Assembly (NCBI GenBank): GCA_023402075.1
Contig: JAEXCS010000047.1
Location: 1 to 60,292 of the forward strand
Source: Bacillota bacterium
GTDB taxonomy: Bacteria; Bacillota; Clostridia; Oscillospirales; Oscillospiraceae
Direction of reading: 5' to 3'
DNA length: 60,292 nt
Under the pieces are notes generated by a model, which had not been told where the DNA came from, did not search any database, and worked only from the letters and a program-made list of their open reading frames with translations. How positions within the stretch are numbered: the stretch's first letter is position 1; each line of letters opens with the position of its first letter. Positions 44,038 through 53,232 of the stretch are shown here, one piece after another. The translations under genes were made by a program, and so were the position numbers.

Positions 44038-44799
44038 ATGATTCAGCCGCTTTTATGGGCGGCGGCGGGAACGGGGTTTACCTTTGCCATGACCTCGCTT
44101 GGCGCCGCCACGGTCTTTTTCTTTCGTGACATACCAAATGATAAAATTCAGCGGGTACTGCTGGGCTTCGCCGCAGGCGTGATGACCGCCGCGTCGGTGT
44201 GGAGCCTGCTGCTGCCTGCCATCGATCAGGCAGAGACATGGCACATTCCCGGCTGGCTTCCGGCAGCGGGGGGAATGCTGCTGGGCGTTATCTTTCTGGC
44301 GGCGCTGGATGCACTGCTCCCCCGCCTCAGGCGGGAACGGGAAATTTCCGACCCCGGCTGGAAGCAAACCGTTTTGCTGACCACGGCCATCACCCTGCAC
44401 AATATTCCGGAGGGAATGGCGGTGGGCCTTGCCTTTGCTCTGGCGGCACAGGGAGAGAGCTTTGCGGGCGCGTCGGCCCTTGCCATCGGCATTGGTATCC
44501 AGAACTTTCCGGAGGGTGCGGCCATTGCCCTCCCCCTGCGCCAGCAGGGATGGAGCCGCCTGCGTTCCTTTGTGGGCGGTGCACTCTCCGGCATTGTAGA
44601 GCCGATCTTCGGCGTGGCGGTGGTGCTGGCAGCAGCCGGAATTCGCCCGCTGATGCCGTGGCTTTTAAGCTTTGCGGCAGGGGCGATGCTGTATGTGGTG
44701 GTGGAAGAGCTGGTTCCTCAGGCCCACAGCCGCGCCGGAACCTGCGGCTTTGTGGTGGGCTTTCTCATCATGATGGTGCTGGACGTGGCCCTAGGGTAA
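44038..44799 (+). CDS. ZIP-family metal transporter (ZupT/GufA-like)
   Basis: A 253-residue membrane protein with eight predicted segments. The metal-binding motifs are HNIPEGMA (about 122-129) and the following QNFPEGAA (about 158-165), with EELVPQAH in a later segment, as in ZupT-type zinc/iron/manganese importers. The ATG at 44038 is preceded by AAAGGTGGGT; upstream in-frame codons lack a ribosome site. It is divergent from guaD and convergent with cinA. Confidence 0.9.
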   Translation: MIQPLLWAAAGTGFTFAMTSLGAATVFFFRDIPNDKIQRVLLGFAAGVMTAASVWSLLLPAIDQAETWHIPGWLPAAGGMLLGVIFLAALDALLPRLRREREISDPGWKQTVLLTTAITLHNIPEGMAVGLAFALAAQGESFAGASALAIGIGIQNFPEGAAIALPLRQQGWSRLRSFVGGALSGIVEPIFGVAVVLAAAGIRPLMPWLLSFAAGAMLYVVVEELVPQAHSRAGTCGFVVGFLIMMVLDVALG

Positions 44800-44811
44800 A
44801 TCAATCGCAAA

Positions 44812-44849
44812 GCGGACGCGGGGAGTTTCCCCGCGTCCGCCTGTCTTTT
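44812..44849. terminator. Terminator between the ZIP gene and cinA
   Basis: A perfect 13-bp GC-rich stem (44812-44824 with 44828-44840) followed by CTGTCTTTT, between convergent genes. Confidence 0.85.
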
Positions 44850-44855
44850 ATCAGC

Positions 44856-46130
44856 TTATTTCTCCCCCGCCGGTTCCATTGGAAGGCCCGTAAGATACCG
44901 CCGCACCATATCCAGCGCCGTGTTTGCCGCCAGCGCGCGGATGCGCGCCCGCTTCCGCCGTCCCAGCGTAAGCTTTCGGCAAACGGTCCCTTCCGGTGTA
45001 CACAGCCCCAGATACACAAGCCCCACCGGATTGCCTCGCTCGTCCGCGTCAGGCCCTGCCACGCCGGTGACGGAAACTCCAATTTCCGCACCAGTAACGG
45101 CGCAAACGCCCTCGGCCATGGCCCGGGCCACAGGCTCGGACACCGCGCCAAATTCGTCCAGCAGCGCCCAAGGCACGCCCAGCACGTCCGCTTTTACAGA
45201 GGTCCAATAGGATACCACTCCACCCCGATACACAGCAGATACTCCCGGCAGCTCGGTCATCCGCTGGGCCAGCAATCCGCCGGTGCAGGACTCTGCTGTG
45301 GCAAGGCTCAACTCCCGCTCCTGCAAAAGCTTTTTGCAGGCCTCCTCCAGCGAAGAGACGTCCACCCCGTAAACCACGTCTCCAAGGGCTTCCTTCACCT
45401 CGTCCACCACAGGAGCAAGCATCGCTTCTGCCTCGTCACGGGTTTTGGCCTTGGCGGTCACCCGCAGGCACATTTCGGCGGGCTTTGCATAGGTGGCAAG
45501 GCTGGGGTTTTTCATCCGGGACATTTTATCCCGTAAAAGCTGATCCACGGCAGACTCTCCCATGCCAAAGCAAAGGATATCGTGAGAGAGAATGATTTCA
45601 TCGGACAGGCCCCGCAGATACGGCTCTACATGGCGGTGAAGCATGACTTCACACTCCTCGGGCGGCCCGGGCAGCATCAGCACATGGACGCCGTCCTCGT
45701 AAAAGGCGCAGCCGGGCGCGGTCCCCACGGGATTATCAAACACCGTGCAGCCCTCCGGCAGCTCCGCCTGATGAAAATTATTCTCCGGCATGGGAACGCG
45801 AAACACGGTTTCGTAAAGCGTGCGAAGCTCCTCGGCGATATCCGCCCGGAACGTAAGCCTGCGCCCAAAGGCCCGGCAGACAATCTCCTTGGTGAGGTCG
45901 TCATAGGTCGGCCCAAGACCGCCCACGGTGATGATCACCTCCGCCCGTTTCCGGGCAATGCCCAGCGCCTCCTCCAGCCGCCCGGGATTGTCCCCCACCA
46001 CCGTGTGCCAGAACACGTTGACGCCCAGCCCGGACAGACTCCGTGAGATCATCTGTGCGTTGGTATTTGCGATGCTGCCAAGAAGCAGCTCGGTCCCCAC
46101 GGCAAGAATTTCAGCGGAAAGCATACTCAC
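44856..46130 (-). CDS. cinA: CinA-family protein (NMN amidohydrolase / molybdopterin-binding-like)
   Basis: A 424-residue two-domain protein. The N-terminal MoCF-like domain (1-170) has AVGTELLLGSIANTNAQMIS and TVGGLGPTYDDLTKEIV. The C-terminal domain (from about 260) has SLATAESCTGGLLAQRMTELPG, YRGGVVSYWTSVKADVLGV and VTGVAGPDADERG, the active-site signatures of nicotinamide-nucleotide amidase (PncC). CinA is linked to NAD recycling and, in naturally competent bacteria, to competence. The GTG at 46130 has AGAAGGG six bases upstream; ATG 46124 is an alternative. Confidence 0.92.
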   Translation of the reverse strand: MSMLSAEILAVGTELLLGSIANTNAQMISRSLSGLGVNVFWHTVVGDNPGRLEEALGIARKRAEVIITVGGLGPTYDDLTKEIVCRAFGRRLTFRADIAEELRTLYETVFRVPMPENNFHQAELPEGCTVFDNPVGTAPGCAFYEDGVHVLMLPGPPEECEVMLHRHVEPYLRGLSDEIILSHDILCFGMGESAVDQLLRDKMSRMKNPSLATYAKPAEMCLRVTAKAKTRDEAEAMLAPVVDEVKEALGDVVYGVDVSSLEEACKKLLQERELSLATAESCTGGLLAQRMTELPGVSAVYRGGVVSYWTSVKADVLGVPWALLDEFGAVSEPVARAMAEGVCAVTGAEIGVSVTGVAGPDADERGNPVGLVYLGLCTPEGTVCRKLTLGRRKRARIRALAANTALDMVRRYLTGLPMEPAGEK

Positions 46131-46193
46131 TCAGAACCCTTCTTATCGGATTTTTTCTCCGTGCGGTGACAACTCAACTCATTCCTGTGCAGA

Positions 46194-47381
46194 TCACGGC
46201 TTTACGCGGATTCTCTCCCGGCCAGCCATGGCCTCGTTCATCAGGCCCTCGATATCCAGCGCCGCTTCGGCCGCCCGAACGTCCTCCAGATTGGGTCGGG
46301 TGCTGGGGTGGCGTGGAGTAAACACGGTGCAGCAGTCCTCATAGGGAAGAATGGACGTTTCATAGCAGCCGATTTCTCTGGAAAGGCGGATGATCTCCAC
46401 CTTGTCCATCCCGATCAGGGGACGCAGAACGGGCAGCGTGGTCACATCCTCCGTCACCCCAAGGGCGGGCAGGGTCTGGCTTGCCACCTGCCCTAGAGAT
46501 TCCCCGGTAATCAATGCCCCGGCATGGACGCTCCGGGCCACCTTTTCGGAAAGACGCATCATAAACCTGCGCATGATGAGGGTGAAATACTCCTCGGGGC
46601 AGTGCTTGCGGATTTCCTCCTGAATTTTGGTAAAAGGAACGATATGCACTGTCAGCCGCCCGCACCACACTGTCAGAAGTCTTGCAAGCTCCACCACTTT
46701 GTCCTGCGCCTGCTGGGAGGTATAGGGCGGGGAAACAAAGTGGACCATTTCCAATTGCACACCCCGGCGGGCCATCATCCACGAGGACACCGGCGAGTCG
46801 ATTCCGCCGGACAGAAGGCTGACCGCCGTGCCGCCCATGCCGATGGGCAGACCACCCGCGCCGGGGGCGGCAGGTGCGTGGACATAGGCCCACTTTTCCC
46901 GGACTTCCACATGAACCGTCAGATCCGGCTTATGGACATCCACGGCCACATTGGGAAACCGCTCTCCCAACAGGCCGCCCACGGCCTGAGAAATCTGAAT
47001 GGAATTCAGATGAAACAGCTTGTCCGCCCGCTTGGACTCCACCTTGAAGGTCCTCGCCGCCGCAAATTCATCCTTCAAATACGCCGACGCCGTTTCAAAG
47101 ATGGCGTCCACGTCTTTTTCGCAGGGAACGGCCCGCGCCACATTCACCACGCCGAACACCTGTCGGCAGGCGGTCAGCGCCTCGGCCATGTCGCAGTCCT
47201 CGCCCCTGGGCTCCACATAAATGGTGCTCTGGCGCAAATAAATGTTGAAGCTGCCGCAGCGGCGCAGACGGCGGGTGACGTTGCTCACCAGCTTGTCTTC
47301 AAAGGTGTGTCGGTTCAGTCCCTTCAGGACCACCTCGCCCAGCTTCAGCAGGAAAATTTCCCGCGTGTCTTGGTTTGTCAT
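46194..47381 (-). CDS. thiI: tRNA 4-thiouridine synthase
   Basis: A 395-residue protein with ferredoxin-like and THUMP domains (1-165) and a PP-loop ATPase domain. The ATP motif is SLLSGGIDSPVSSWMM (about 190-205), followed by HFVSPPYTS and, near 345, ILPYEDCCTVFTPRHP with the reactive cysteine region. It thiolates U8 in tRNA using IscS-derived sulfur. It lacks a rhodanese domain, as in most Firmicutes, where a separate persulfide path is used. GGAGGG precedes the ATG, and it is 63 bp upstream of cinA on the same strand. Confidence 0.94.
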   Translation of the reverse strand: MTNQDTREIFLLKLGEVVLKGLNRHTFEDKLVSNVTRRLRRCGSFNIYLRQSTIYVEPRGEDCDMAEALTACRQVFGVVNVARAVPCEKDVDAIFETASAYLKDEFAAARTFKVESKRADKLFHLNSIQISQAVGGLLGERFPNVAVDVHKPDLTVHVEVREKWAYVHAPAAPGAGGLPIGMGGTAVSLLSGGIDSPVSSWMMARRGVQLEMVHFVSPPYTSQQAQDKVVELARLLTVWCGRLTVHIVPFTKIQEEIRKHCPEEYFTLIMRRFMMRLSEKVARSVHAGALITGESLGQVASQTLPALGVTEDVTTLPVLRPLIGMDKVEIIRLSREIGCYETSILPYEDCCTVFTPRHPSTRPNLEDVRAAEAALDIEGLMNEAMAGRERIRVKP

Positions 47382-47530
47382 AAAACCCTCCGATTGGTTA
47401 AATAAAATATCTGGGCAAAGCCCTTAAAAATCATCTTTTACCGCAGCGCGCGGTTTGGCATGTCCCTGCCCGTCTCAAAATGGCGGGACCTTATTCCGGC
47501 AGCAGTCATCCGGCCCTGCCGAAGTCCCTC

Positions 47531-49048
47531 TCAGCCCTTTAAAATTTCCGTGTTGCGATACTGCACGGCCTCGGCCAGATGGGGCGCTTCAATGCGCCCC
47601 GCTCCTTCCAAATCCGCAATGGTGCGGGCCACCCGCAGCACCCGGTCGTGGGACCGGGCGGTGAGGCCCATCCGCTCGAAGGCGGACTTCATCAGCTTGT
47701 CCCCCGCCGCGTCCAGCCCGCAGAAAGCAGCCAGCATGGAGGGCGGAAGCTGGGCGTTGCAGGTCACGTCCATCCCCCCAAAGCGGGCAAGCTGAACCGC
47801 CCGCGCCGCCAACACTCGTTCCCGCACGGCGGCGGAATCCTCGGGAGCGGTTTTGCGCCGCAGTGCCTCATATTCAACCGACGGCACGTTGATATGCAAA
47901 TCAATGCGGTCAAGAAGCGGACCGGAGATTTTCTCCACGTACCGTTCCACTTCCCGCCGGGAACAAGCGCATTTTCCGGAAGGGTGCCCCTTCCAGCCGC
48001 AGCGGCAGGGGTTCATGGCGCAGATCAGCTGAAACCCGGCAGGCAGGCGCAGCGTTCCACCCGCCCGGGCCACGGTCACTTCCCCATCTTCCAAAGGCTG
48101 GCGCATCGCCTCCAGCACGTCCCGGTGAAATTCCGGCAATTCATCCAAAAATAAAACGCCGTTGTGAGCCAAGGACATTTCCCCCGGCCGCAGAGCCGGG
48201 CCGCCCCCACTGAGAGCCACGGCGGAGGAGGTGTGATGCGGCGCACGAAAAGGGCGGCGGGACAAAAGCGGCCTGCCCGGGTCCGTCAGCCCCGCCACAG
48301 ACCAGATACCGGAAACAGCCAAAGCCTCGTCCCGGGTCATATCCGGCAGGATAGAGGGCAGACGCTTTGCCAGCATGGACTTTCCCGAGCCGGGAGAACC
48401 GATCAGCAGCAGATTATGCCCCCCCGCAGCTGCAATTTCCAAAGCCCGCTTTACGTTCTCCTGCCCCATCACGTCCCGCAAATCCGGCAGGGTCTCCGTC
48501 TCCTCCTCCGGAAGCCACGGCTCCGTCGGAGTGAGGGGTGTTTCGCCCCGAAGGTGGGCAACCAGCGCGCCCACATTCGCAACACCATAAACCGTCAGTC
48601 CTCCGGCAAGGGTGGCCTCGGCGGCGTTTTCCGCCGGTACAAAAAGCTGCTTCACCCCCGCGTCCCGCGCGGCCATGGCCATGGGCAGCACTCCGCTGAC
48701 GCCCCGCACCGCCCCGGCAAGAGACAGCTCGCCCAGAAACGCCGCATCGGGCGGAATCCGTTTCAGCTCCTCCGCCGCGGCAAGAATTCCGATAAAGATG
48801 GGTAAATCGTACACGGTTCCCGCCTTTTTCCGGTTGGCGGGCGCCAGATTCACTGTGATGCGGCTGACAGGAAATTTCACCCCACAGTTTTTCACCGCCG
48901 CCCGGACCCGCTCTCGGGCCTCCCGCACAGCAGCGTCCGGCAGGCCCACAATGTCAAACGCAGGCAGACCCCCGGAGAGAAAACACTCCACACTTACCTC
49001 GTAGCCCGAAATCCCATTCAGACCCAACGAGCGGATGGACACGACCAT
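47531..49048 (-). CDS. YifB/ComM-family Mg-chelatase-like AAA ATPase
   Basis: A 505-residue protein. The N-terminal Lon-like/ChlI-fold half opens with the usual VGLPDAAVREARERV (about 34-48), and the AAA part has Walker A GSPGSGKSMLAKRLPSIL (about 216-233), Walker B GVLFLDELPEFHRDVLEAMRQPLE (about 295-318), and a four-cysteine zinc motif in CAMNPCRCGWKGHPSGKCACS. ComM-type proteins are helicases that help integrate DNA by branch migration in transformation. GGAGG lies six bases before the ATG. It is 149 bp upstream of thiI on the same strand. Confidence 0.92.
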   Translation of the reverse strand: MVVSIRSLGLNGISGYEVSVECFLSGGLPAFDIVGLPDAAVREARERVRAAVKNCGVKFPVSRITVNLAPANRKKAGTVYDLPIFIGILAAAEELKRIPPDAAFLGELSLAGAVRGVSGVLPMAMAARDAGVKQLFVPAENAAEATLAGGLTVYGVANVGALVAHLRGETPLTPTEPWLPEEETETLPDLRDVMGQENVKRALEIAAAGGHNLLLIGSPGSGKSMLAKRLPSILPDMTRDEALAVSGIWSVAGLTDPGRPLLSRRPFRAPHHTSSAVALSGGGPALRPGEMSLAHNGVLFLDELPEFHRDVLEAMRQPLEDGEVTVARAGGTLRLPAGFQLICAMNPCRCGWKGHPSGKCACSRREVERYVEKISGPLLDRIDLHINVPSVEYEALRRKTAPEDSAAVRERVLAARAVQLARFGGMDVTCNAQLPPSMLAAFCGLDAAGDKLMKSAFERMGLTARSHDRVLRVARTIADLEGAGRIEAPHLAEAVQYRNTEILKG

Positions 49049-49298
49049 GGGCCACCTCCTAAATCAACTGACGGTAACATGGTATAAAACGCCCGTCCCG
49101 GCAAATACTTCCGGCGGGCGAGGTATGACAATTAAGAAAAAAGAAGACAGGTAAAAGCTCTTTACAAAAACAGAAGTATTTTACCACAAAACGACGGAGA
49201 TGGAAACCCTCCCCCAAAAAAAGTGTTCAAAAATTGAGAGTTCTTTTGGACTTTCCGCAGAAAAACGAGATTTCGGCCATAGAATCACAAGGTAAATG

Positions 49299-49327
49299 TT
49301 TACATGGCAAAATCACGGTGTTATAAT
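49299..49327 (+). promoter_or_regulatory. Predicted strong promoter of the second PFOR
   Basis: TTTACA (49299-49304), 17-bp spacer, perfect TATAAT (49322-49327). The spacer 49049-49298 before it contains only the comM leader side and a T/A-rich stretch. Confidence 0.85.
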
Positions 49328-49377
49328 GACTTTGCACGGATATCGTTCGGGAAAGCGGATTCGTGGCTTCGTTAAAA

Positions 49378-49398
49378 TGCCGCCGCTTGCGGGCGGCA
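49378..49398 (+). promoter_or_regulatory. GC-rich hairpin next to the PFOR ribosome site
   Basis: TGCCGCC (49378-49384) pairs with GGCGGCA (49392-49398), seven bases before AGGAGG (49405-49410). It may stabilise the 5' end or modulate translation. Confidence 0.5.
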
Positions 49399-49417
49399 AC
49401 AATTAGGAGGTAAGCTT

Positions 49418-52400
49418 ATGGCAAGAAAATTCAAGTCCATGGACGGCAATAACGCCGCTGCTTATGTCAGCTACGCGTTTACCGAGGTGGCGGGAATCTA
49501 TCCGATTACCCCGTCGTCCCCCATGGCGGACCTGGTGGACCAGTGGTCTGCCGCTGGACAGAAAAACATTTTCGGCACCAAAGTGAAGGTGGTGGAGATG
49601 CAGTCCGAGGCAGGTGCCTCCGGCACGGTCCACGGCTCCCTGACTGCCGGCGCCCTGACCACCACTTACACCGCCTCTCAGGGCTTGCTGCTGATGATCC
49701 CCAACATGTACAAGATGGCGGGCGAGCTGCTTCCGGCTGTGTTTCATGTCTCCGCCCGAACGGTTTCCACCCATGCGCTGAACATTTTCGGCGACCATTC
49801 CGACGTGATGGCCTGCCGTGCCAGCGGCTTTGCTTTGCTTTGCGAAGGCAACGTGCAGGAGGTCATGGACCTCAGCCCCGTGGCCCATCTGGCCTCGATT
49901 GAGGGCCGCGTTCCCTTTGTAAACTTCTTCGATGGCTTCCGTACCTCTCACGAGGTGCAGAAGGTTGCCGTGTGGGATTACGAAGACCTGAAGGAAATGT
50001 GCAACATGGACTCCGTGGGCGCTTTCCGCAAGCACGCGCTGAACCCCGAGCGGCCCACCACCCGCGGCTCTCACGAGAACGGAGATATTTTCTTCCAGCA
50101 CCGTGAGGCCTGCAACCAGTACTATGATGCGCTGCCCGCCGTGGTTGAAAAATACATGGGCAAGATCAACGAGAAACTGGGCACCGATTATCAGCTCTTC
50201 AACTATTACGGCGCAGCCGACGCAGACCGCGTGATTATTGCTATGGGCTCCATCTGCGACGTGACCGAGGAGGTTATCGATTACCTCAATGCCCACGGCG
50301 AGAAGGTTGGCCTTTTGAAGGTGCGGCTGTACCGTCCCTTCGCCCCCGAAAAAATGCTGGCTGCTATCCCTGCCACGGCGAAGAAGATCGCCGTGCTGGA
50401 CCGCACCAAGGAGCCCGGCTCTCAGGGCGAGCCTTTGTATATGGACGTGGTCACCGCCTTTGCAAACGCCGGCCGCGAAGCCGAGATTATCGGCGGCCGG
50501 TATGGCCTTGGCAGCAAGGACACCCCGCCCCGCAGCGTCTTTGCCGTGTATGAAGAGTTGCAAAAGGCCCAGCCCCGCCGCCAGTTTACCATCGGCATCG
50601 TGGACGACGTGACCAATCTCAGCCTGCCTGAAAAGGACGTGCCCTCCACCGCTGCTGCGGGCACCATTGAGTGCAAGTTCTGGGGCCTTGGCGGCGACGG
50701 TACCGTGGGCGCCAACAAGAACTCCATCAAAATCATCGGCGATCACACCGATAAATATATTCAGGCCTACTTCCAGTACGACTCCAAGAAGACCGGCGGC
50801 GTGACCATCAGCCACCTGCGCTTCGGCGACAAGGCTATCCGCAGCCCGTACTATATCAACAAGGCCGACTTTGTTGCCTGCCATGTTCCGGCCTATATCA
50901 CCAAGGGCTTCCCCATCGTGCGGGACGTAAAGCCCGGCGGAACCTTCTTCATCAACTGCCAGTGGAGCGACGAAGAGCTGGCTGAGAAGCTGGACGGCGC
51001 CTCCAAGCGCTATATCGCCGAAAACAACATTCAGGTCTACACCATCGACGCCATTGACCTCGCCGCCAAGATCGGCATGGGCAAGCGTACCAACACCATT
51101 CTCCAGTCCGCCTTCTTTTCTCTGGCAAAGGTTCTGCCCGGAGAAGAAGCCATGGGCTATATGAAGGATGCCGCCACGCACTCCTACCTGAAAAAGGGTC
51201 AGGACGTGGTGGATATGAACCACAAGGCCATTGACATGGGCGCCACCGCCTATAAGAAGTTCAACGTCCCCGCCGACTGGAAGGACGCAGCAAAGGTTAC
51301 GGAAACCAGACAGGCCGAGGGCGCACCCGCGCTTGTCAAGCAGGTGGAGGACATTTTGTGGCCCGTGGGCAAGATGGACGGCGACAGCCTGCCCGTCTCC
51401 GCGTTCCTGCCGCATGTGGACGGCCAGTTTGAGCTGGGCGCCGCCGCATACGAAAAGCGCGGCGTTGCCGTCACCGTTCCCACCTGGGATCAGGTGAAGT
51501 GCATCCAGTGCAACCAGTGCTCCTATGTCTGCCCCCACGCCACCATCCGTTCCTTCGCTCTGACGGAGGAAGAGGCCGCTGCCGCTCCCGCCGCCATGAA
51601 GATGGCAGACGTGAAGGTCGGCAAGGGCAAGGGCGTTTACAAGTTTGCCATTTCCATCTCTCCGCTGGACTGCATGGGCTGCGGCGTTTGCGTAAAGCAG
51701 TGCCCCGCCGGTGCGCTGAGCATGGTTCCTCAGGAGCAGGAGGCTCCCCAGCAGGAGGTCTTTAACTACTGCGTCTCCGATGTTTCCATTAAGAAGGATA
51801 TGCAGGACAACACCGTCAAGGGCAGCCAGTTCCGTCAGCCCCTGCTGGAATTCTCCGGCTCCTGCGCGGGCTGCGCCGAAACCAGCTATGCCCGTCTTGT
51901 CACCCAGCTGTACGGCGACCGGATGTATATTGCCAACGCCACTGGCTGTTCCTCCATTTGGGGCGGCCCGGCAGCCACCTCTCCTTACTGCGTAAACAAA
52001 GAGGGTCATGGCCCCGCGTGGGCAAACTCCCTGTTTGAGGACAATGCGGAGTTCGGTCTTGGTATGTACCTTGGTCAGAACGCCATCCGCAACAGCCTGA
52101 AGGAAAAGACACAGGCCCTGATTGCCGTGGAATATGCGCAGCCCTTTGTGAAGGCCGCCGCCCAGGCGTGGCTGGACACGATGGACGACAGCGCCGCCAA
52201 CGCCGAAGCAGGCGAGAAGTATATTGAAGCGCTGAAATGCGGTATCCTGACTCCCGACGAGGGTGTGACCTTTGCGGAAAGCGCCGCAGGCAAGGAAAAG
52301 CTTGGCAGCTATCAGCCCGAGATGCTGACCCACATGAAGGAGCTTCAGGCCGCAGGCGCCAAGCGCTGCGACTGCGAGGCCTGCACGCTGGCTTCCGAAA

Positions 52401-53077
52401 TTTTGGCCCAGAGCGAGTATCTCACCAAGAAATCCACTTGGATCTTCGGCGGTGACGGCTGGGCCTATGACATCGGCTTCGGCGGTCTGGATCACGTGCT
52501 GGCTTCCGGCAACGATGTGAATGTCTTTGTCTTTGATACCGAGGTTTATTCCAACACCGGCGGTCAGGCTTCCAAGGCCTCCAGCATCGGTCAGGTGGCG
52601 CAGTTCGCCGCCGCCGGTAAGGAAGTTAAGAAGAAGTCTCTGGCCGAGATTGCCATGAGCTATGGTTATGTATACGTGGCACAGGTTGCCATGGGCGCCA
52701 ACCCCAACCAGACCCTCAAGGCCATTCAGGAGGCCGAGGCCTATCCCGGCCCGTCCCTCATCATCGGCTATGCCCCCTGCGAGATGCACTCTATCAAGGG
52801 CGGCATGACCAACTGTCAGGTGGAGATGAAGAAGGCCGTGGAGTGCGGCTACTGGAACCTGTTCCGGTTCAACCCCGCCGCCGAAGGCGCGAAGTTCACG
52901 CTGGATTCCAAGGAGCCCGCAGGCGGTTATCAGGACTTCCTGATGAGCGAAGCCCGGTACTCCCGCTTGACCCGTGAGTTCCCGGACCGCGCCAACGAGC
53001 TGTTTACCAGAAGCGAAGACGCCGCCAAGGCACGCTATGATAAGCTGGTGAAGCTGAAGTCCCTGTACGCCGAGTAA
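49418..53077 (+). CDS. nifJ: Pyruvate:ferredoxin oxidoreductase, constitutive-type copy
   Basis: A 1219-residue single-chain PFOR with the same domain order as the copy at 24715-28236. Motifs: IYPITPSSPMADLVDQ (about 27-42), DRTKEPGSQGEP, LGGDGTVGANKNS, ferredoxin clusters CIQCNQCSYVCP and CMGCGVCVKQCP (complete, unlike the other copy's CL), CAGCAETSYARL, and the TPP motif GGDGWAYDIGFGGLDHVL. Codon use is strongly biased to preferred codons and the promoter is near consensus, indicating the main catabolic enzyme. It is monocistronic with a strong terminator. Confidence 0.97.
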   Translation: MARKFKSMDGNNAAAYVSYAFTEVAGIYPITPSSPMADLVDQWSAAGQKNIFGTKVKVVEMQSEAGASGTVHGSLTAGALTTTYTASQGLLLMIPNMYKMAGELLPAVFHVSARTVSTHALNIFGDHSDVMACRASGFALLCEGNVQEVMDLSPVAHLASIEGRVPFVNFFDGFRTSHEVQKVAVWDYEDLKEMCNMDSVGAFRKHALNPERPTTRGSHENGDIFFQHREACNQYYDALPAVVEKYMGKINEKLGTDYQLFNYYGAADADRVIIAMGSICDVTEEVIDYLNAHGEKVGLLKVRLYRPFAPEKMLAAIPATAKKIAVLDRTKEPGSQGEPLYMDVVTAFANAGREAEIIGGRYGLGSKDTPPRSVFAVYEELQKAQPRRQFTIGIVDDVTNLSLPEKDVPSTAAAGTIECKFWGLGGDGTVGANKNSIKIIGDHTDKYIQAYFQYDSKKTGGVTISHLRFGDKAIRSPYYINKADFVACHVPAYITKGFPIVRDVKPGGTFFINCQWSDEELAEKLDGASKRYIAENNIQVYTIDAIDLAAKIGMGKRTNTILQSAFFSLAKVLPGEEAMGYMKDAATHSYLKKGQDVVDMNHKAIDMGATAYKKFNVPADWKDAAKVTETRQAEGAPALVKQVEDILWPVGKMDGDSLPVSAFLPHVDGQFELGAAAYEKRGVAVTVPTWDQVKCIQCNQCSYVCPHATIRSFALTEEEAAAAPAAMKMADVKVGKGKGVYKFAISISPLDCMGCGVCVKQCPAGALSMVPQEQEAPQQEVFNYCVSDVSIKKDMQDNTVKGSQFRQPLLEFSGSCAGCAETSYARLVTQLYGDRMYIANATGCSSIWGGPAATSPYCVNKEGHGPAWANSLFEDNAEFGLGMYLGQNAIRNSLKEKTQALIAVEYAQPFVKAAAQAWLDTMDDSAANAEAGEKYIEALKCGILTPDEGVTFAESAAGKEKLGSYQPEMLTHMKELQAAGAKRCDCEACTLASEILAQSEYLTKKSTWIFGGDGWAYDIGFGGLDHVLASGNDVNVFVFDTEVYSNTGGQASKASSIGQVAQFAAAGKEVKKKSLAEIAMSYGYVYVAQVAMGANPNQTLKAIQEAEAYPGPSLIIGYAPCEMHSIKGGMTNCQVEMKKAVECGYWNLFRFNPAAEGAKFTLDSKEPAGGYQDFLMSEARYSRLTREFPDRANELFTRSEDAAKARYDKLVKLKSLYAE

Positions 53078-53144
53078 GGCTTGGCTTTTCTGGGAGCAGA
53101 CTTGCCATTTAAGCATTCGTTTCAGGAAAACCATTTTTCTAGTT

Positions 53145-53190
53145 AAAAACGAAGGCTCCCGGCCTAAAAAGCCGGGAGCCTTCGTTTTTT
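53145..53190. terminator. Bidirectional terminator after PFOR
   Basis: The stem CGAAGGCTCCCGGC with flanking A-run and T-run (53145-53190) pairs perfectly around CTAAAAA. It separates the convergent PFOR and enhancer-binding-protein genes. Confidence 0.93.
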
Positions 53191-53232
53191 AATGTGAACC
53201 TTTATTGCGGCGTTTTGTGCGTCCAGGCTGCC